A DNA stretch of 16,932 bases from Poindextera sp035294785 (GCA_035294785.1 DATGKF010000040.1:1-16932); one strand, 5' to 3'. Shown: positions 1 through 8,469, numbered from the stretch's first letter. Notes: a model not told the origin generated them from the letters alone. Numbers and translations are program-made.

Positions 1-867
1 CGGCTTGCCGGCCAGCGCGCCCAGGATCACCCGCGCCATCGGCGCGCCGCGGCTCGCGAACACGACGGGATTGGCGCGCAGCATGGCGTAGACCCGCTCG
101 TGCAGCGGCATCACGGCGGCAATGTCTGCGGCGCTGGCGCGGCCCCAGCCGACCTCGCTCATCGGCTTGCCTTCGGCGTACTCGAGCAGCAGATCCTCCG
201 CCAGGCCGCCGGTCGCCGGGAAACCGGCCGCCATCGTCCCGCCGGCGCCGCCGGTCTCAGGAGCGGAGAAGCAGGTCCCCGCGCCGCCCTTGCAGGCGTC
301 GGGGGCCAGGATCGCCTGCAGCTTCTCGAGCGCCGGGCCGACCTGGATCGCAGCGACCGCCGGGTCGATGGCGGCCGCAGCCATCGCCGCGCGCAGCTTG
401 TCCTGGTCGAGGCTGCACGCGCCCTTGTCCGAGCCGCCGAAGATCGGATCGCGCGGATGGACGTCGGCGTAGGCCGCCTTCACGCCGCAGCCAGGCTGCA
501 GCGCCTCGGCGGTGATGCGGCCGCTCTCGCGGGTGCGCTGGTCGGCGCCGTCGGCCCACACGGTGACCTCGCTGGGCGCGGCGCAGCCGGTGCGTGGCAG
601 CAGGCGCCGGGCGCGGTAGGCCTCGCGCACCGTCTCGCCCATCAGCTTCACCGTCTGGCCGCCGTGCGGGGTCAGCTCGCCCGGCGCGACCGGCCAGGCC
701 GGCCAAGGCTTGTCGGCGTATTTGGCGAGGTCGGCGTTCGACTGCGTCGGTGGTCTGACCCCGTGACGGGTCACCACCACCACGCGGACCAGATGCAGCG
801 TTGCGGCTTCCGCGCTCCCGGCGGCGAGGGCGAAAGCGGCGGCGATCAAGACGATAAGGCGGGTCAT
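1..867 (-). CDS. Histidine acid phosphatase, phytase/AppA-like, exported (3' end cut by window edge)
   Basis: The first 289 codons of a secreted phosphomonoesterase of histidine phosphatase clan 2 (AppA phytase / Agp glucose-1-phosphatase type). It would release phosphate from phytate or sugar phosphates in the periplasm. An N-terminal signal peptide (residues 1-21, hydrophobic core LIVLIAAAFALAAG, likely cleavage after AEA) is followed by the family signature TRHGVRPPT at residues 33-41, with His35 as the phosphate-accepting nucleophile. Other family landmarks are WPAWPVAPGELTPHG near residue 56, WADGADQRTRESG near 104, and the GWGR segment near 240. The C-terminal HD(T) motif carrying the proton donor lies beyond the window, so completeness cannot be judged. 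The ATG at 867 is preceded by a GGAG ribosome site about 8 nt upstream. It lies 91 nt downstream of the ABC genes on the same strand. Family is secure; substrate (phytate versus other phosphate esters) is open. Confidence 0.9.
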   Translation of the reverse strand, partial: MTRLIVLIAAAFALAAGSAEAATLHLVRVVVVTRHGVRPPTQSNADLAKYADKPWPAWPVAPGELTPHGGQTVKLMGETVREAYRARRLLPRTGCAAPSEVTVWADGADQRTRESGRITAEALQPGCGVKAAYADVHPRDPIFGGSDKGACSLDQDKLRAAMAAAAIDPAVAAIQVGPALEKLQAILAPDACKGGAGTCFSAPETGGAGGTMAAGFPATGGLAEDLLLEYAEGKPMSEVGWGRASAADIAAVMPLHERVYAMLRANPVVFASRGAPMARVILGALAGKP

Positions 868-937
868 GGGCGGCTCCAGTCTGACGCGCATGTTGCGGCT
901 TTGCGTCCCGAACGCGACAGTCTCGTGAACTCTGGCC

Positions 938-963
938 CCTGACGAGCGGCGCCAGCCGTCAGG
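938..963 (-). terminator. Hairpin overlapping the stop codon of the ABC gene
   Basis: A dyad with 7-bp arms CCTGACG / CGTCAGG encloses GC-rich sequence that can pair three more bases at its centre. It covers the TGA at 959-961, the end of the second ABC transporter gene. There is no T-run after it on the minus strand, so it is at best a weak or Rho-assisted terminator, or a processing hairpin between the transporter and phosphatase genes. Confidence 0.3.
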
Positions 964-2845
964 TCATCATCACTTCGCGGTCGGCGCGGCGCTCGCCTTC
1001 GCCCGGCAGGTCGTCGAACGAGCCGTGGCTGGAGGCGTAGAGCTTGGCGTAGAGCCCGCCGGCGGCCATCAGCGCCTCGTGCGGCCCCTGCTCGACGATC
1101 CGGCCCTGCTGCAGCACGATGATCTCGTCGGCGTCGCGCACGGTCGCCAGCCGGTGGGCGATCACCAGGCAGGCGCGCCCGGTCATCAGCACCTTCAGCG
1201 CGCGCTGGATCTCCAGCTCGGTGAAGCTGTCGATGTTGGCGGTGGCCTCGTCGAGGATCAGGATCTTGGGATCGATCACCAGGGCGCGGGCGAACGACAG
1301 CAGTTGCCGCTGGCCCAGCGAGATGTTGCGCCCGCGCTGGCCGAGCGGCGTCGCATAGCCCTGCGGCAGGCGCATGATGAAGTCGTGCGCCCTGACCGCC
1401 TTGGCCGCCGCCACCACCTGCGCGTGGGTGGCGTCGGAGGCGTAGCGGATGTTCTCCTCGATGGTGCCGGTGAACAGGAACGGCTCCTGCAGCACCATGC
1501 CGATGGTCTTGCCGAGGCTCTCCAGCGTCACATCGCGCACGTCGTGGCCGCCGACCAGCACCCGGCCCTGGTCCACCTCGTAGAAGCGGCGGACCAGCGA
1601 GATGATCGATGTCTTGCCCGAGCCGGTCGGCCCGACCAGCGCCACCACCTGCCTGGGCTTCACCTTGAAGGTGATGTCCTTCAGCACCGGCCGATCAGGG
1701 TAGTATCCGAAGGTGACATGGTCGAACTCGACGGTGGGCTCGATGTCGTGGAGCTCGATCGCGTCCGGCTTGTTCTGGATGGTCACCGCGACGTCGAGCA
1801 CCTCGAAGATGCGGTAGCCGGCGGCCATGGCCCGTTGCAGCGCCGTGTACTGCATGGAGAGCATGCGCACAGGCTCGAAGAACCGCTGCACCAGGATGAC
1901 GTAGGCGACCATTGCGCCGACTTCGAGCTGGCCGTTCAGCACCTCGCCGCCGCCGACCACGATGATCACCGCCGTGGCGACGCCGGTGAGGATGGAGACG
2001 GTCGGGCTCATCAGCGCCGCGAGGAAGGCCGAGTCGACCTGGGCCTTCATGTTGTCGCGCGCCTTCTCCTCGTAGAGCTCGAAGTTCATCCCCTCGCGGA
2101 GGGTCTCCTGCACCGTGCGGATCCCGTTGATGTTCTCGGCGAGCGCGCCGTTGGCGATCGAGGAAGCGTCGCGCGCGCGGCGGAAGGTGATCTTGGAATA
2201 GGGCAGCCAGACCGCGCGGATGCCGATCAGCGCCGGCAGCACCAGCATGGTGAGCAGGCCGAGCTTCCAGTTCAGCACCAGCATGTAGATGACGATGCCG
2301 ATCAGCATCACGAAGTCGCCGACCGTCGAGGTCGTGCTCTCCAGGAAGTCCTGCAGCGCGTTCACGTCGCCTTGCAGCCGGGCCATGATCCGCCCGACGT
2401 GGGTCTTGTCCATGAAGCTCAGGGCGACGCTCTGGAAGTGCTCGAACATCGCGCGGCGAACGTCGAAGATGACCTTCTGCGCCAGCCGGGTGCTCAGCCA
2501 CTGGGACAGCAATGAGGTGATGGTGAAGAGGACCACGACGGCGACCAGAGCCAGCACCACCATGTCGACCCGGTGCAGGCGGTCGACGCCGCTGGTGGCC
2601 GCGGTCACCACCTGACCGATCATCACCGGGATCAGGACCGACGCGCCGGAGGAGACGATCGCGGCGACAAGCGCGCCGATCAGCGACCACGGATGCGGCC
2701 TCAGGAAAGCCGAGAAGCGCCGCACGATCCGCGTGTCGAACGACATGAAGATCTCTTCGGCTTCGGCGCTGCCGAGGTTGGCGTTGCGGCGGCGCGGCGA
2801 CGGGCCGGGCGGCGGCGCGTCGCGGTCGAAAGCGAAGTCGCTCAT
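959..2845 (-). CDS. ABC exporter half-transporter, consensus-ATPase subunit (TMD-NBD)
   Basis: A 628-residue half-transporter with an N-terminal six-helix exporter domain (roughly residues 45-340) and a C-terminal nucleotide-binding domain (roughly 372-600). Walker A is GPTGSGKTS at 405-413, Walker B ILILDE at 528-533 with the catalytic Glu533 present, and the switch His is His564. The ABC signature is altered: ISLGQ at 508-512, with Leu where the second Gly of SGGQ should be. Its start overlaps the stop of the upstream partner by 4 nt (ATGA), so the two are translationally coupled and almost certainly form a heterodimer. In that dimer this subunit supplies Walker A/B to the active site and its poor signature to the degenerate site, as in TM287/288, BmrCD and LmrCD. 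The substrate (drug or lipid) cannot be read from sequence; MdlB/YheH-type annotation would be equivalent. A cytosolic tail of about 35 residues rich in Pro/Arg precedes the first helix. Confidence 0.93.
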   Translation of the reverse strand: MSDFAFDRDAPPPGPSPRRRNANLGSAEAEEIFMSFDTRIVRRFSAFLRPHPWSLIGALVAAIVSSGASVLIPVMIGQVVTAATSGVDRLHRVDMVVLALVAVVVLFTITSLLSQWLSTRLAQKVIFDVRRAMFEHFQSVALSFMDKTHVGRIMARLQGDVNALQDFLESTTSTVGDFVMLIGIVIYMLVLNWKLGLLTMLVLPALIGIRAVWLPYSKITFRRARDASSIANGALAENINGIRTVQETLREGMNFELYEEKARDNMKAQVDSAFLAALMSPTVSILTGVATAVIIVVGGGEVLNGQLEVGAMVAYVILVQRFFEPVRMLSMQYTALQRAMAAGYRIFEVLDVAVTIQNKPDAIELHDIEPTVEFDHVTFGYYPDRPVLKDITFKVKPRQVVALVGPTGSGKTSIISLVRRFYEVDQGRVLVGGHDVRDVTLESLGKTIGMVLQEPFLFTGTIEENIRYASDATHAQVVAAAKAVRAHDFIMRLPQGYATPLGQRGRNISLGQRQLLSFARALVIDPKILILDEATANIDSFTELEIQRALKVLMTGRACLVIAHRLATVRDADEIIVLQQGRIVEQGPHEALMAAGGLYAKLYASSHGSFDDLPGEGERRADREVMMT

Positions 2846-4770
2846 TCCGCCGCCTCCGCCACCTTGCGGCGGATCTTCTCGTCGGCGAGCGACAGGCCCT
2901 GCTCGGTGCGGGTCTGCAGCGAATAGAGGTCGTAGTACTCGCCTTGAAGGGCCAGCAGCTCGGCGTGTGTGCCGCGTTCGACGATGCGGCCCTCCTCGAG
3001 CAGGATGATCTCGTCGGCGTGCATCAGCGACGACAGCCTGTGGGCGATGATGATCGTCGCCTTCGCCTTGGTGGCTTCCGCCAGCGCGTCACGCACGCGC
3101 TTTTCGGTGACCGCATCGATCGCCGCGGTCGAGTCGTCGAAGATCATGATGCCCGGTCCGGGCACCACCCCGCGGGCGATCGACATGCGCTGGCGCTGGC
3201 CGCCGGACAGCGCAACGCCTCGCTCGCCGACCCGGGTGCCGTAGCCCATCGGCAGGTGGTCGATGTACTCGTGCAGCTGCGCCGTCTTGGTGGCGCCGAC
3301 GATACGCGCCTCCTCCGCCCAGGGATCGGCGTAGGCGACGTTGTTGGTCACCGTGGAGTCGAACAGGAAGGCTTCCTGCTGCACCAGCCCGACGTAGGCC
3401 CTGAGCGAGGCAAGAGTGACGTCACGTATGTCGACGCCGTCGATGCTGATGCGCCCGCCGCTGACGTCGTAGAAGCGGGGGATGAGGTTGGCGATTGTCG
3501 ACTTGCCGCTGCCGGGCGGCCCGACGATGCCAAGCGTGCGGCCGCGCCCGACGGAAAAACTGATGTCGTGCAGCACCAAGTGGTCAGCGTCGTAGCCGAA
3601 GTCGACGTGCTCGAAGGACAAGGTCCCCTCGCTGGGCGCAAGCGCCTGCGCGCCCGGCTTGTCGGCGATGGCGGGCTCGATATCGAGGATCTCGAACAGC
3701 CGCCCCCCGCAGGTCGTGGCCCTGGCCGCCGACATCACGATCATGATCACCTGCCGCACCGGCGCCTGCAGGATGTTCAGGTAGAGGACGAACTCGGCCA
3801 GCCGCCCCGGCGACATCGTCCCGGCCACCACCTTGTGCCCGCCGTACCAGAGCACCAGCGCCTGCGAGACGTAGAAGGCAAGCGTCGTGGTGCGCATGGC
3901 CCGCATGCGAAGGACGATCCGCTTATAGGCCTCCCGCAGCGCCTCGGTGGCCGCCTTGTCGAACTTGGCCATCTCGAACGCGCGCGCGGCGAACGAGCGG
4001 ACCACGCGGATGCCCTGAAGATTCTCCTCCATGGTGAGCGTCAGGACGCTCATCAGCGTCTGCACCCGCATCCAGGCGATGCGCAGAAGAAAGCCGACGC
4101 GGCCGAGCGTGTAGATGCTGATCGGCACGAACGTCAGCGCCAGGAGCGCCATGATCGGGTCGGACGCGAACATCATGAAGGTCGCGACCACCAGCAAAAG
4201 GACCAGCGTCAGCGACATCATCATCCCGTTCTGGATGAACATCCGCGCGCCTTCGAGATCGATCATGCCGCGGGTGATCAGGTCCCCGGAGTGGATCTTG
4301 TCGTGGAATCCGAACGGCAGCCGCTGCAACTGGCGGAAATAGTCGAGGCGCAGCACGTAGGCGACCCGCTGACTGACGCGCTCGGCGTTATAGCCGCCGA
4401 CGCCGGTCAGGAGCCCTTGGATCGTGGTCGCCAGGAGAATGAGGCCCGCCGCGATCCAGAGCGCATGCATCGATTGCGCCTGCAGAAGCGCCAGCTTCGC
4501 GAGCGGCACGTGCTCGGCGCGCGCGTGCACGACCACCTTCAAGAGGGCTTGCGCCTGGTTGATCGCAGAGCCGAACAGCCGGGGGACCGTCAGCCCCGCC
4601 ACCGCCGCGCCGAGCGAGCAGCCCATCGCCAGGGCCACCTGCACCGGGTCGACCTTGAACGCCATGAGCACGATACGCCGAATGATGTTCGGCATGGCCT
4701 TGACGTCGATTTCTGGACGCAACGCTTCGTCAAGCGACGCGCCCGATGGCGCGCCTTGAGAATCAGACAT
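2842..4770 (-). CDS. ABC exporter half-transporter, degenerate-ATPase subunit (TMD-NBD)
   Basis: A 642-residue half-transporter and first gene of the exporter operon. The membrane domain spans about residues 30-340, with an extended loop after the first helix near residues 75-100. The nucleotide-binding domain runs from about 385 to the end. Walker A is GPPGSGKST (417-425) and the signature LSGGQ (521-525) is canonical. Walker B is IMIFDD (541-546), with Asp546 replacing the catalytic Glu. The switch His is His577. Asp in this position marks the non-hydrolysing site of heterodimeric exporters, and it pairs here with the altered SLGQ signature of the downstream subunit. The ATG at 4770 has only a weak purine stretch (GAAGACGGA) upstream. 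A later in-frame Met at residue 26 is less attractive because it shortens the cytosolic N-terminus. Function as exporter is well supported by family; cargo is unknown. Confidence 0.93.
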   Translation of the reverse strand: MSDSQGAPSGASLDEALRPEIDVKAMPNIIRRIVLMAFKVDPVQVALAMGCSLGAAVAGLTVPRLFGSAINQAQALLKVVVHARAEHVPLAKLALLQAQSMHALWIAAGLILLATTIQGLLTGVGGYNAERVSQRVAYVLRLDYFRQLQRLPFGFHDKIHSGDLITRGMIDLEGARMFIQNGMMMSLTLVLLLVVATFMMFASDPIMALLALTFVPISIYTLGRVGFLLRIAWMRVQTLMSVLTLTMEENLQGIRVVRSFAARAFEMAKFDKAATEALREAYKRIVLRMRAMRTTTLAFYVSQALVLWYGGHKVVAGTMSPGRLAEFVLYLNILQAPVRQVIMIVMSAARATTCGGRLFEILDIEPAIADKPGAQALAPSEGTLSFEHVDFGYDADHLVLHDISFSVGRGRTLGIVGPPGSGKSTIANLIPRFYDVSGGRISIDGVDIRDVTLASLRAYVGLVQQEAFLFDSTVTNNVAYADPWAEEARIVGATKTAQLHEYIDHLPMGYGTRVGERGVALSGGQRQRMSIARGVVPGPGIMIFDDSTAAIDAVTEKRVRDALAEATKAKATIIIAHRLSSLMHADEIILLEEGRIVERGTHAELLALQGEYYDLYSLQTRTEQGLSLADEKIRRKVAEAAE

Positions 4771-4799
4771 CGAATATTCCGTCTTCGGTAATGGGCTCT

Positions 4800-4828
4800 A
4801 TTTTGGACCGCCTCGCGCGCACGTGCAA
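4800..4828 (-). promoter_or_regulatory. Candidate promoter of the ABC exporter operon
   Basis: On the minus strand, TTGCAC (4823-4828) and CAAAAT (4800-4805) are separated by exactly 17 nt and lie about 30 nt upstream of the ATG at 4770. Matches to the sigma-70 consensus are 3/6 and 4/6, so this is a weak candidate supported mainly by spacing and by being the only AT-rich patch in the 162-bp divergent gap. Confidence 0.3.
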
Positions 4829-4932
4829 ATGCGCGGGCGCCGCTGCTCACGGATCAGATCGTGCGCGGCTGGACGCCCGGCCGCCGTTCGCTCAAAGAGG
4901 CGGCGAACGCATACACGAACGGGAGATGACCC

Positions 4933-5298
4933 ATGATCGGCTACGCCACCATCGGCAGCAACGATTTCGAGCGGGCGAAGGGGTTCTACGATGTGGTGCT
5001 GAAGCCGCTCGGCGGCCAGCGCGCCTTCGCCAGCGACCGCATGCAGGGCTACGCCGGCGCCGGCGGCGCCATGCTGGCCGTGTGCAAGCCCTACGACGGC
5101 AAGGCGGCCGTTCCCGGCAACGGCAACATGGTCGCCCTCTCCTCGCCCTCGCCCGAGGTGGTGAACGAGGTGCACGCCCTGGCGCTCGCCAACGGCGCCG
5201 CCGACGAAGGCGCGCCGGGCGTCCGCATGGACGGCTTCTACGGCGCCTATTTCCGCGACCTCGACGGCAACAAGGTCTGCGTCTTCAAGATGGGATGA
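4933..5298 (+). CDS. VOC-family protein (glyoxalase/bleomycin-resistance fold)
   Basis: A 121-residue cytosolic single-domain protein of the vicinal oxygen chelate superfamily. It opens with the beta-alpha start IGYATIGSNDFERAKGFYDVVL and ends with the typical FYGAYFRDLDGNKVCVF strand. This matches a common proteobacterial subgroup annotated only as VOC or glyoxalase-like protein. The usual N-terminal His metal ligand is Tyr4 here, and Glu/Asp residues of the C-terminal strand are not clearly metal-ligating, so true glyoxalase I activity is doubtful. A strong ribosome site (GGGAGAT, 4 nt before the ATG) fixes the start. Its TGA overlaps the ATG of the following kinase (ATGA), so the two are co-translated. 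It diverges from the ABC exporter operon. Confidence 0.88.
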   Translation: MIGYATIGSNDFERAKGFYDVVLKPLGGQRAFASDRMQGYAGAGGAMLAVCKPYDGKAAVPGNGNMVALSSPSPEVVNEVHALALANGAADEGAPGVRMDGFYGAYFRDLDGNKVCVFKMG

Positions 5299-6158
5299 CC
5301 GACCTCGCCGCGCTGCTGGAGGCGGAACAGCTCCCGCCCGGCTACGCCGAGGTGGTCGAGCGCCTGCACCGGCCGCTCGCGGCGCGGATCGCGGCGGCGG
5401 CGCGCGCCCGGGGGCCCGGCCTGCGCGTCGGGATCTGCGGCGCGCAAGGGTCGGGCAAGACGACGAGCGTGCGGGTGCTCGAGCTGCTGCTGGCGCAGGA
5501 GGGCTTGCGCGCCGTCATCCTGTCGCTGGACGACCTTTACCTGCCCCACGCCGACCGCCAGCGCCTGGCGCGCGAGGCGCACCCGCTGCTCGCCACCCGC
5601 GGGGTTCCCGGCACGCATGACGTGGCGCTTGGAGTCGACCTGCTGCAGCGTCTCGGCCAGGCCGGAACGATCGTCATCCCGCGCTTCGACAAGGCGAGCG
5701 ACGACCGCGCGCCGGCGGCGACATGGACGCCGGTCGCCGGCCCGGCCGACGTCATCCTGTTCGAGGGCTGGTGCGTCGGCGCGCGGCCGCAAGATCAGGC
5801 GGCGCTGGCCCGCCCGGTCAATGCGCTGGAGCGCGAGGCGGACGCCGACGGCCGCTGGCGCGCCTACGTCAACGCCGCCCTCGCCGGCCCCTACCGGCCG
5901 CTGTTCGAGCCGCTGGATCTCTTCGTCCTCTTCGCCGCGCCCAGCTTCGAGAGCGTGCTCGCCTGGCGGACCGAGCAGGAGCACAAGCTGAGGGCGCGCC
6001 TTGGCCCGGCGGCCGGCATGAGCGACGCCGAACTCGCCGTTTTCATCGCCCACTACGAACGGCTCACCCGCCACATCCTCGCCGAGGCCCCGGCCCGCGC
6101 CGACGTCCTCGTCAGCCTCGGCCCGGCCCGGGACATCGCTGGGCTGCGTGGGCTCTAG
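5295..6158 (+). CDS. Kinase of the plant-type D-glycerate 3-kinase (GLYK) / P-loop family
   Basis: A 287-residue soluble P-loop kinase. The nucleotide site GICGAQGSGKTT lies at residues 46-57, a SLDDLYL segment at 77-83, and the family signature HPLLATRGVPGTHDV at 96-110, followed by PRFDKASDDRAP and the ILFEGWCVGAR strand near 155-165. These features fit the GLYK family, which phosphorylates D-glycerate to 3-phosphoglycerate at the end of photorespiratory or glyoxylate salvage. Bacterial members are often annotated simply as kinase. The ATG at 5295 is within the stop of the VOC gene, and the open frame extends further upstream only through the VOC coding region, so I reject longer starts. 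It has no ribosome site of its own beyond purines in the upstream coding sequence, consistent with coupling. Substrate is inferred from family only. Confidence 0.85.
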   Translation: MTDLAALLEAEQLPPGYAEVVERLHRPLAARIAAAARARGPGLRVGICGAQGSGKTTSVRVLELLLAQEGLRAVILSLDDLYLPHADRQRLAREAHPLLATRGVPGTHDVALGVDLLQRLGQAGTIVIPRFDKASDDRAPAATWTPVAGPADVILFEGWCVGARPQDQAALARPVNALEREADADGRWRAYVNAALAGPYRPLFEPLDLFVLFAAPSFESVLAWRTEQEHKLRARLGPAAGMSDAELAVFIAHYERLTRHILAEAPARADVLVSLGPARDIAGLRGL

Positions 6159-6179
6159 CTTGCGGTCGGTTTGGGGCGC

Positions 6180-6343
6180 CCCTTCTCCCCTCGCGGGAGA
6201 AGGTGGACCGCGCATGCGGGCCGGATGAGGGGCCGCGCGGCGGCCTGCCGATCTGGCTCAATCGCCCTCTGTGGCGAGCTCGGCGCGGCCCCTCATCCGA
6301 CCGGGCTGCCGCCCGGCCGCCTTCTCCCGCGAGGGGAGAAGGG
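6180..6343. repeat. Inverted pair of palindromic intergenic repeats (CCCTTCTCCC...GGATGAGGGG)
   Basis: Two copies of a roughly 54-nt unit face each other at 6180-6233 and about 6287-6343, separated by about 53 nt. Each unit reads CCCTTCTCCC, a short loop, GGGAGAAGG, a variable hairpin, then CGGATGAGGGG. The arms match almost perfectly when one is reverse-complemented. The same unit occurs twice more at 9974-10025 and 10211-10265. It fills most of the gap between the convergent kinase and peptidase genes and could act as a bidirectional transcription barrier or an RNA-stabilising hairpin. Confidence 0.88.
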
Positions 6344-6369
6344 AACGCGTTGCTGCGCGACGGGAGACC

Positions 6370-8469
6370 TCAGTCCATCAGCCGCTGCATGAAGTAGGTG
6401 ATTTCGAGCGCGGTGGTGTTGGCGCGCTCCTTCTGGTTGGCGCCGGAGTCGTGCCCGCCTTCGACGACTTCGTAGAACAGGTAGGGGTCGCCGAGCGCCG
6501 CCAGCTTCGCCGCGAACTTTCGCGCGTGCTGCGGGCCGACGCGGTCGTCCTTGGTCGTCGTCCAGATGAAGGGTTCAGGGTAGGCGACGCCGGCCTTGAG
6601 GTTCTGATAGGGCGAGATCGAGGCGAGGAAGTCGCGCTCGGCCGGCACGGAAACCGAACCGTACTCGGCCACCCAGGACGCGCCGGCCGCGATTTGCTCG
6701 TAGCGCATCATGTCGAGGAGCGGCACCTGGATGTCGACGGCCCGCCAGAGCTCGGGGTGCTGGACGAATTCGACCCCGACCAGCAGCCCGCCGTTCGAGC
6801 CGCCCTGGATGCCGAGCCGGCGCGGGCTGGTGATCCCGCGCGCGATCAGATCCCTGGCCACGGCGGTGAAGTCGTCGAACGACACCTGCCGATGCGTCTT
6901 CAGCGCCGCCTCGTGCCAGGCGGGGCCAAACTCGCCGCCGCCGCGGATGTTGGCGACCACATAGACGCCGCCCTTCTCCAGCCAAAGCTTGCCGATCGTC
7001 GAGGAATATTCCGGCGTCATCGACTCCTGAAACCCGCCATAGCCGTAGAGGATGGTCGGGTTCGACCCGTCCAGCTTCATGTCCTTCGGGTGAACGATGA
7101 AGTAGGGGATCTTCGTCCCGTCGTTCGACGTCGCCTCGTACTGGTCGACCGCGTCCTTCGAGGCGTCGAAGCGCTGTGGCAGATCCTTGATGTCGGTCTG
7201 TTGGCCGCTCGCCGCGTCGCCGGTGAAGAGGTGCGGCGGCGCGAGGTAGCCATCGACGACCGAGTAGAAGCGGTCGTCGATGTCGCTCGTGGAATCGATT
7301 CCGACCGACGAATTCGGCTCGACCGCAAGCGACGTCGCCGACCACCCGCCGCCCGGTCTCGGCGCGAAGACGTAAAGGCCGCCGCGCACGTTGTCGAAAA
7401 TGGCCGCGACGACCCGATGCGCGGTCGGGGTGACTTCCTCGATCGACTGCCGCGGCGTCGGCGCGAACAGCAGGTGCTCGGCGCCGGCGCCCCGCGACGC
7501 TGGATCGGTCAGCTCGTCCGGGCGGTAGGCGAGCAGCGAGCCGGCGGCATAGCCCCGCCAAGGCTCGAGCGTGCGGAAAAGGATGCGGCCGTCCAACAGA
7601 CCGTCGATGTCGAGCTTCTGTGGCAGCGTCAGACGCACGGGCCCGTTAGGCGTCAACAGCCAGGTCTCCTGGTGGAAGAAGTCGACGCCGCGGGCGATCA
7701 GCACGACCTCGTGGCCGTCGCCGTCGTGGAGCACCGCCGGGTCGACGGAGACGTCGCTCGGCTGGCCGCGGAAGACCTCGGTCGCCTGGTCGAGGCGCTG
7801 GCCGCGCTTCAGGGTCTTGACGACAAACGGGTAGCCCGATGCGGTCATCGCGCCCGGCCCCCAGTCGCGCGCGAGGATCAGCGTGTCGCCGTCGAGCCAG
7901 GCGACGCTCTGCTTGCTGCGCGGCAGGCGAAAGCCGCCATCGACGAACTGGCCGGTCGCAAGGTCGAACTCGCGCTGTTCGACCGCGTCTTCGCCCCCGT
8001 CGGAGAAGGAGACCATGCAGCGCCTGAAGGCGGGCGGCGGGCAGTCCGCGCCCTCCCAGATCAGGTTCGACCTCTCCGCCTTGGCCAGCGCGTCGACGTC
8101 CAGAACCGTCGTCCAGGTCGGCGCCGGGTTCGCATAGTCGGCCGGCGTCGTACGCCGCCAGAGTCCACGCGTGTGGGCCGCGTCCTGCCAGAAGTTGTAG
8201 ACGTCGGCGCCGATCAGGCCGGGCGCCGGAATCCGGTCCTGCGCCTCGGCGAGCTTCAGGGCGTCGGCGGCCAGGCCGGCGTAGCGCGGGTCGCGGGTCA
8301 GCACGGCCAAGGTCTTGGCGTTCTCGGCCCGCACCCAGGCGATCGAGCGGGCGCTGTTCGAGTCTTCGAGCCAGAGGTAGGGATCCGGCGCCTGCGCGCG
8401 GGCGGCGGCCGCCGCGAACAGGAACGCGATCGCGGCGAGGACGAAAACGCGCGGCAATCGGACCTCCAT
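6370..8469 (-). CDS. Prolyl oligopeptidase family serine peptidase (S9A), exported
   Basis: About 699 residues from the chosen start. A signal peptide (MEVRLPRVFVLAAIAFLFAA, likely cleavage after ARA) is followed by DPYLWLED, the typical start of S9A peptidases. A seven-bladed propeller region comes next (about 70-400), then the alpha/beta-hydrolase domain. The catalytic triad is visible: Ser558 in GGSNGG, Asp641/642 in TKDDRVGP and His673 in EGGHDSG. YGYGGF and NIRGGGEFG are family hallmarks. Such enzymes cut after proline in short peptides; the leader places it in the periplasm or outside. In-frame ATGs exist further upstream at 8493 and 8532; the latter overlaps the divergent gene's start codon. 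I prefer 8469 because it puts the signal peptide at the N-terminus, although no strong ribosome site is seen at any of the three. It converges with the kinase gene across the repeat element. Confidence 0.92.
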   Translation of the reverse strand: MEVRLPRVFVLAAIAFLFAAAAARAQAPDPYLWLEDSNSARSIAWVRAENAKTLAVLTRDPRYAGLAADALKLAEAQDRIPAPGLIGADVYNFWQDAAHTRGLWRRTTPADYANPAPTWTTVLDVDALAKAERSNLIWEGADCPPPAFRRCMVSFSDGGEDAVEQREFDLATGQFVDGGFRLPRSKQSVAWLDGDTLILARDWGPGAMTASGYPFVVKTLKRGQRLDQATEVFRGQPSDVSVDPAVLHDGDGHEVVLIARGVDFFHQETWLLTPNGPVRLTLPQKLDIDGLLDGRILFRTLEPWRGYAAGSLLAYRPDELTDPASRGAGAEHLLFAPTPRQSIEEVTPTAHRVVAAIFDNVRGGLYVFAPRPGGGWSATSLAVEPNSSVGIDSTSDIDDRFYSVVDGYLAPPHLFTGDAASGQQTDIKDLPQRFDASKDAVDQYEATSNDGTKIPYFIVHPKDMKLDGSNPTILYGYGGFQESMTPEYSSTIGKLWLEKGGVYVVANIRGGGEFGPAWHEAALKTHRQVSFDDFTAVARDLIARGITSPRRLGIQGGSNGGLLVGVEFVQHPELWRAVDIQVPLLDMMRYEQIAAGASWVAEYGSVSVPAERDFLASISPYQNLKAGVAYPEPFIWTTTKDDRVGPQHARKFAAKLAALGDPYLFYEVVEGGHDSGANQKERANTTALEITYFMQRLMD

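Noticed and set aside
1025..4791. Long open frames on the plus strand opposite both ABC genes (about 500-615 codons)
   Set aside because: They are antisense shadows of strongly conserved ABC proteins in GC-rich DNA, are very rich in Arg, His, Asp and Gly, and show no domain.
4880..4908. Two alternative stems (GCCGCC/GGCGGC and GTTCGC/GCGAAC) upstream of the VOC gene, like a riboswitch or attenuator
   Set aside because: Both are only 6 bp in very GC-rich DNA, with no aptamer-like or terminator-like features; chance is the simpler explanation.
4746..5294. In-frame upstream extension of the kinase by 183 codons
   Set aside because: It runs in another frame through the VOC gene, is Arg-rich low-complexity sequence, and the family start fits ATG 5295.
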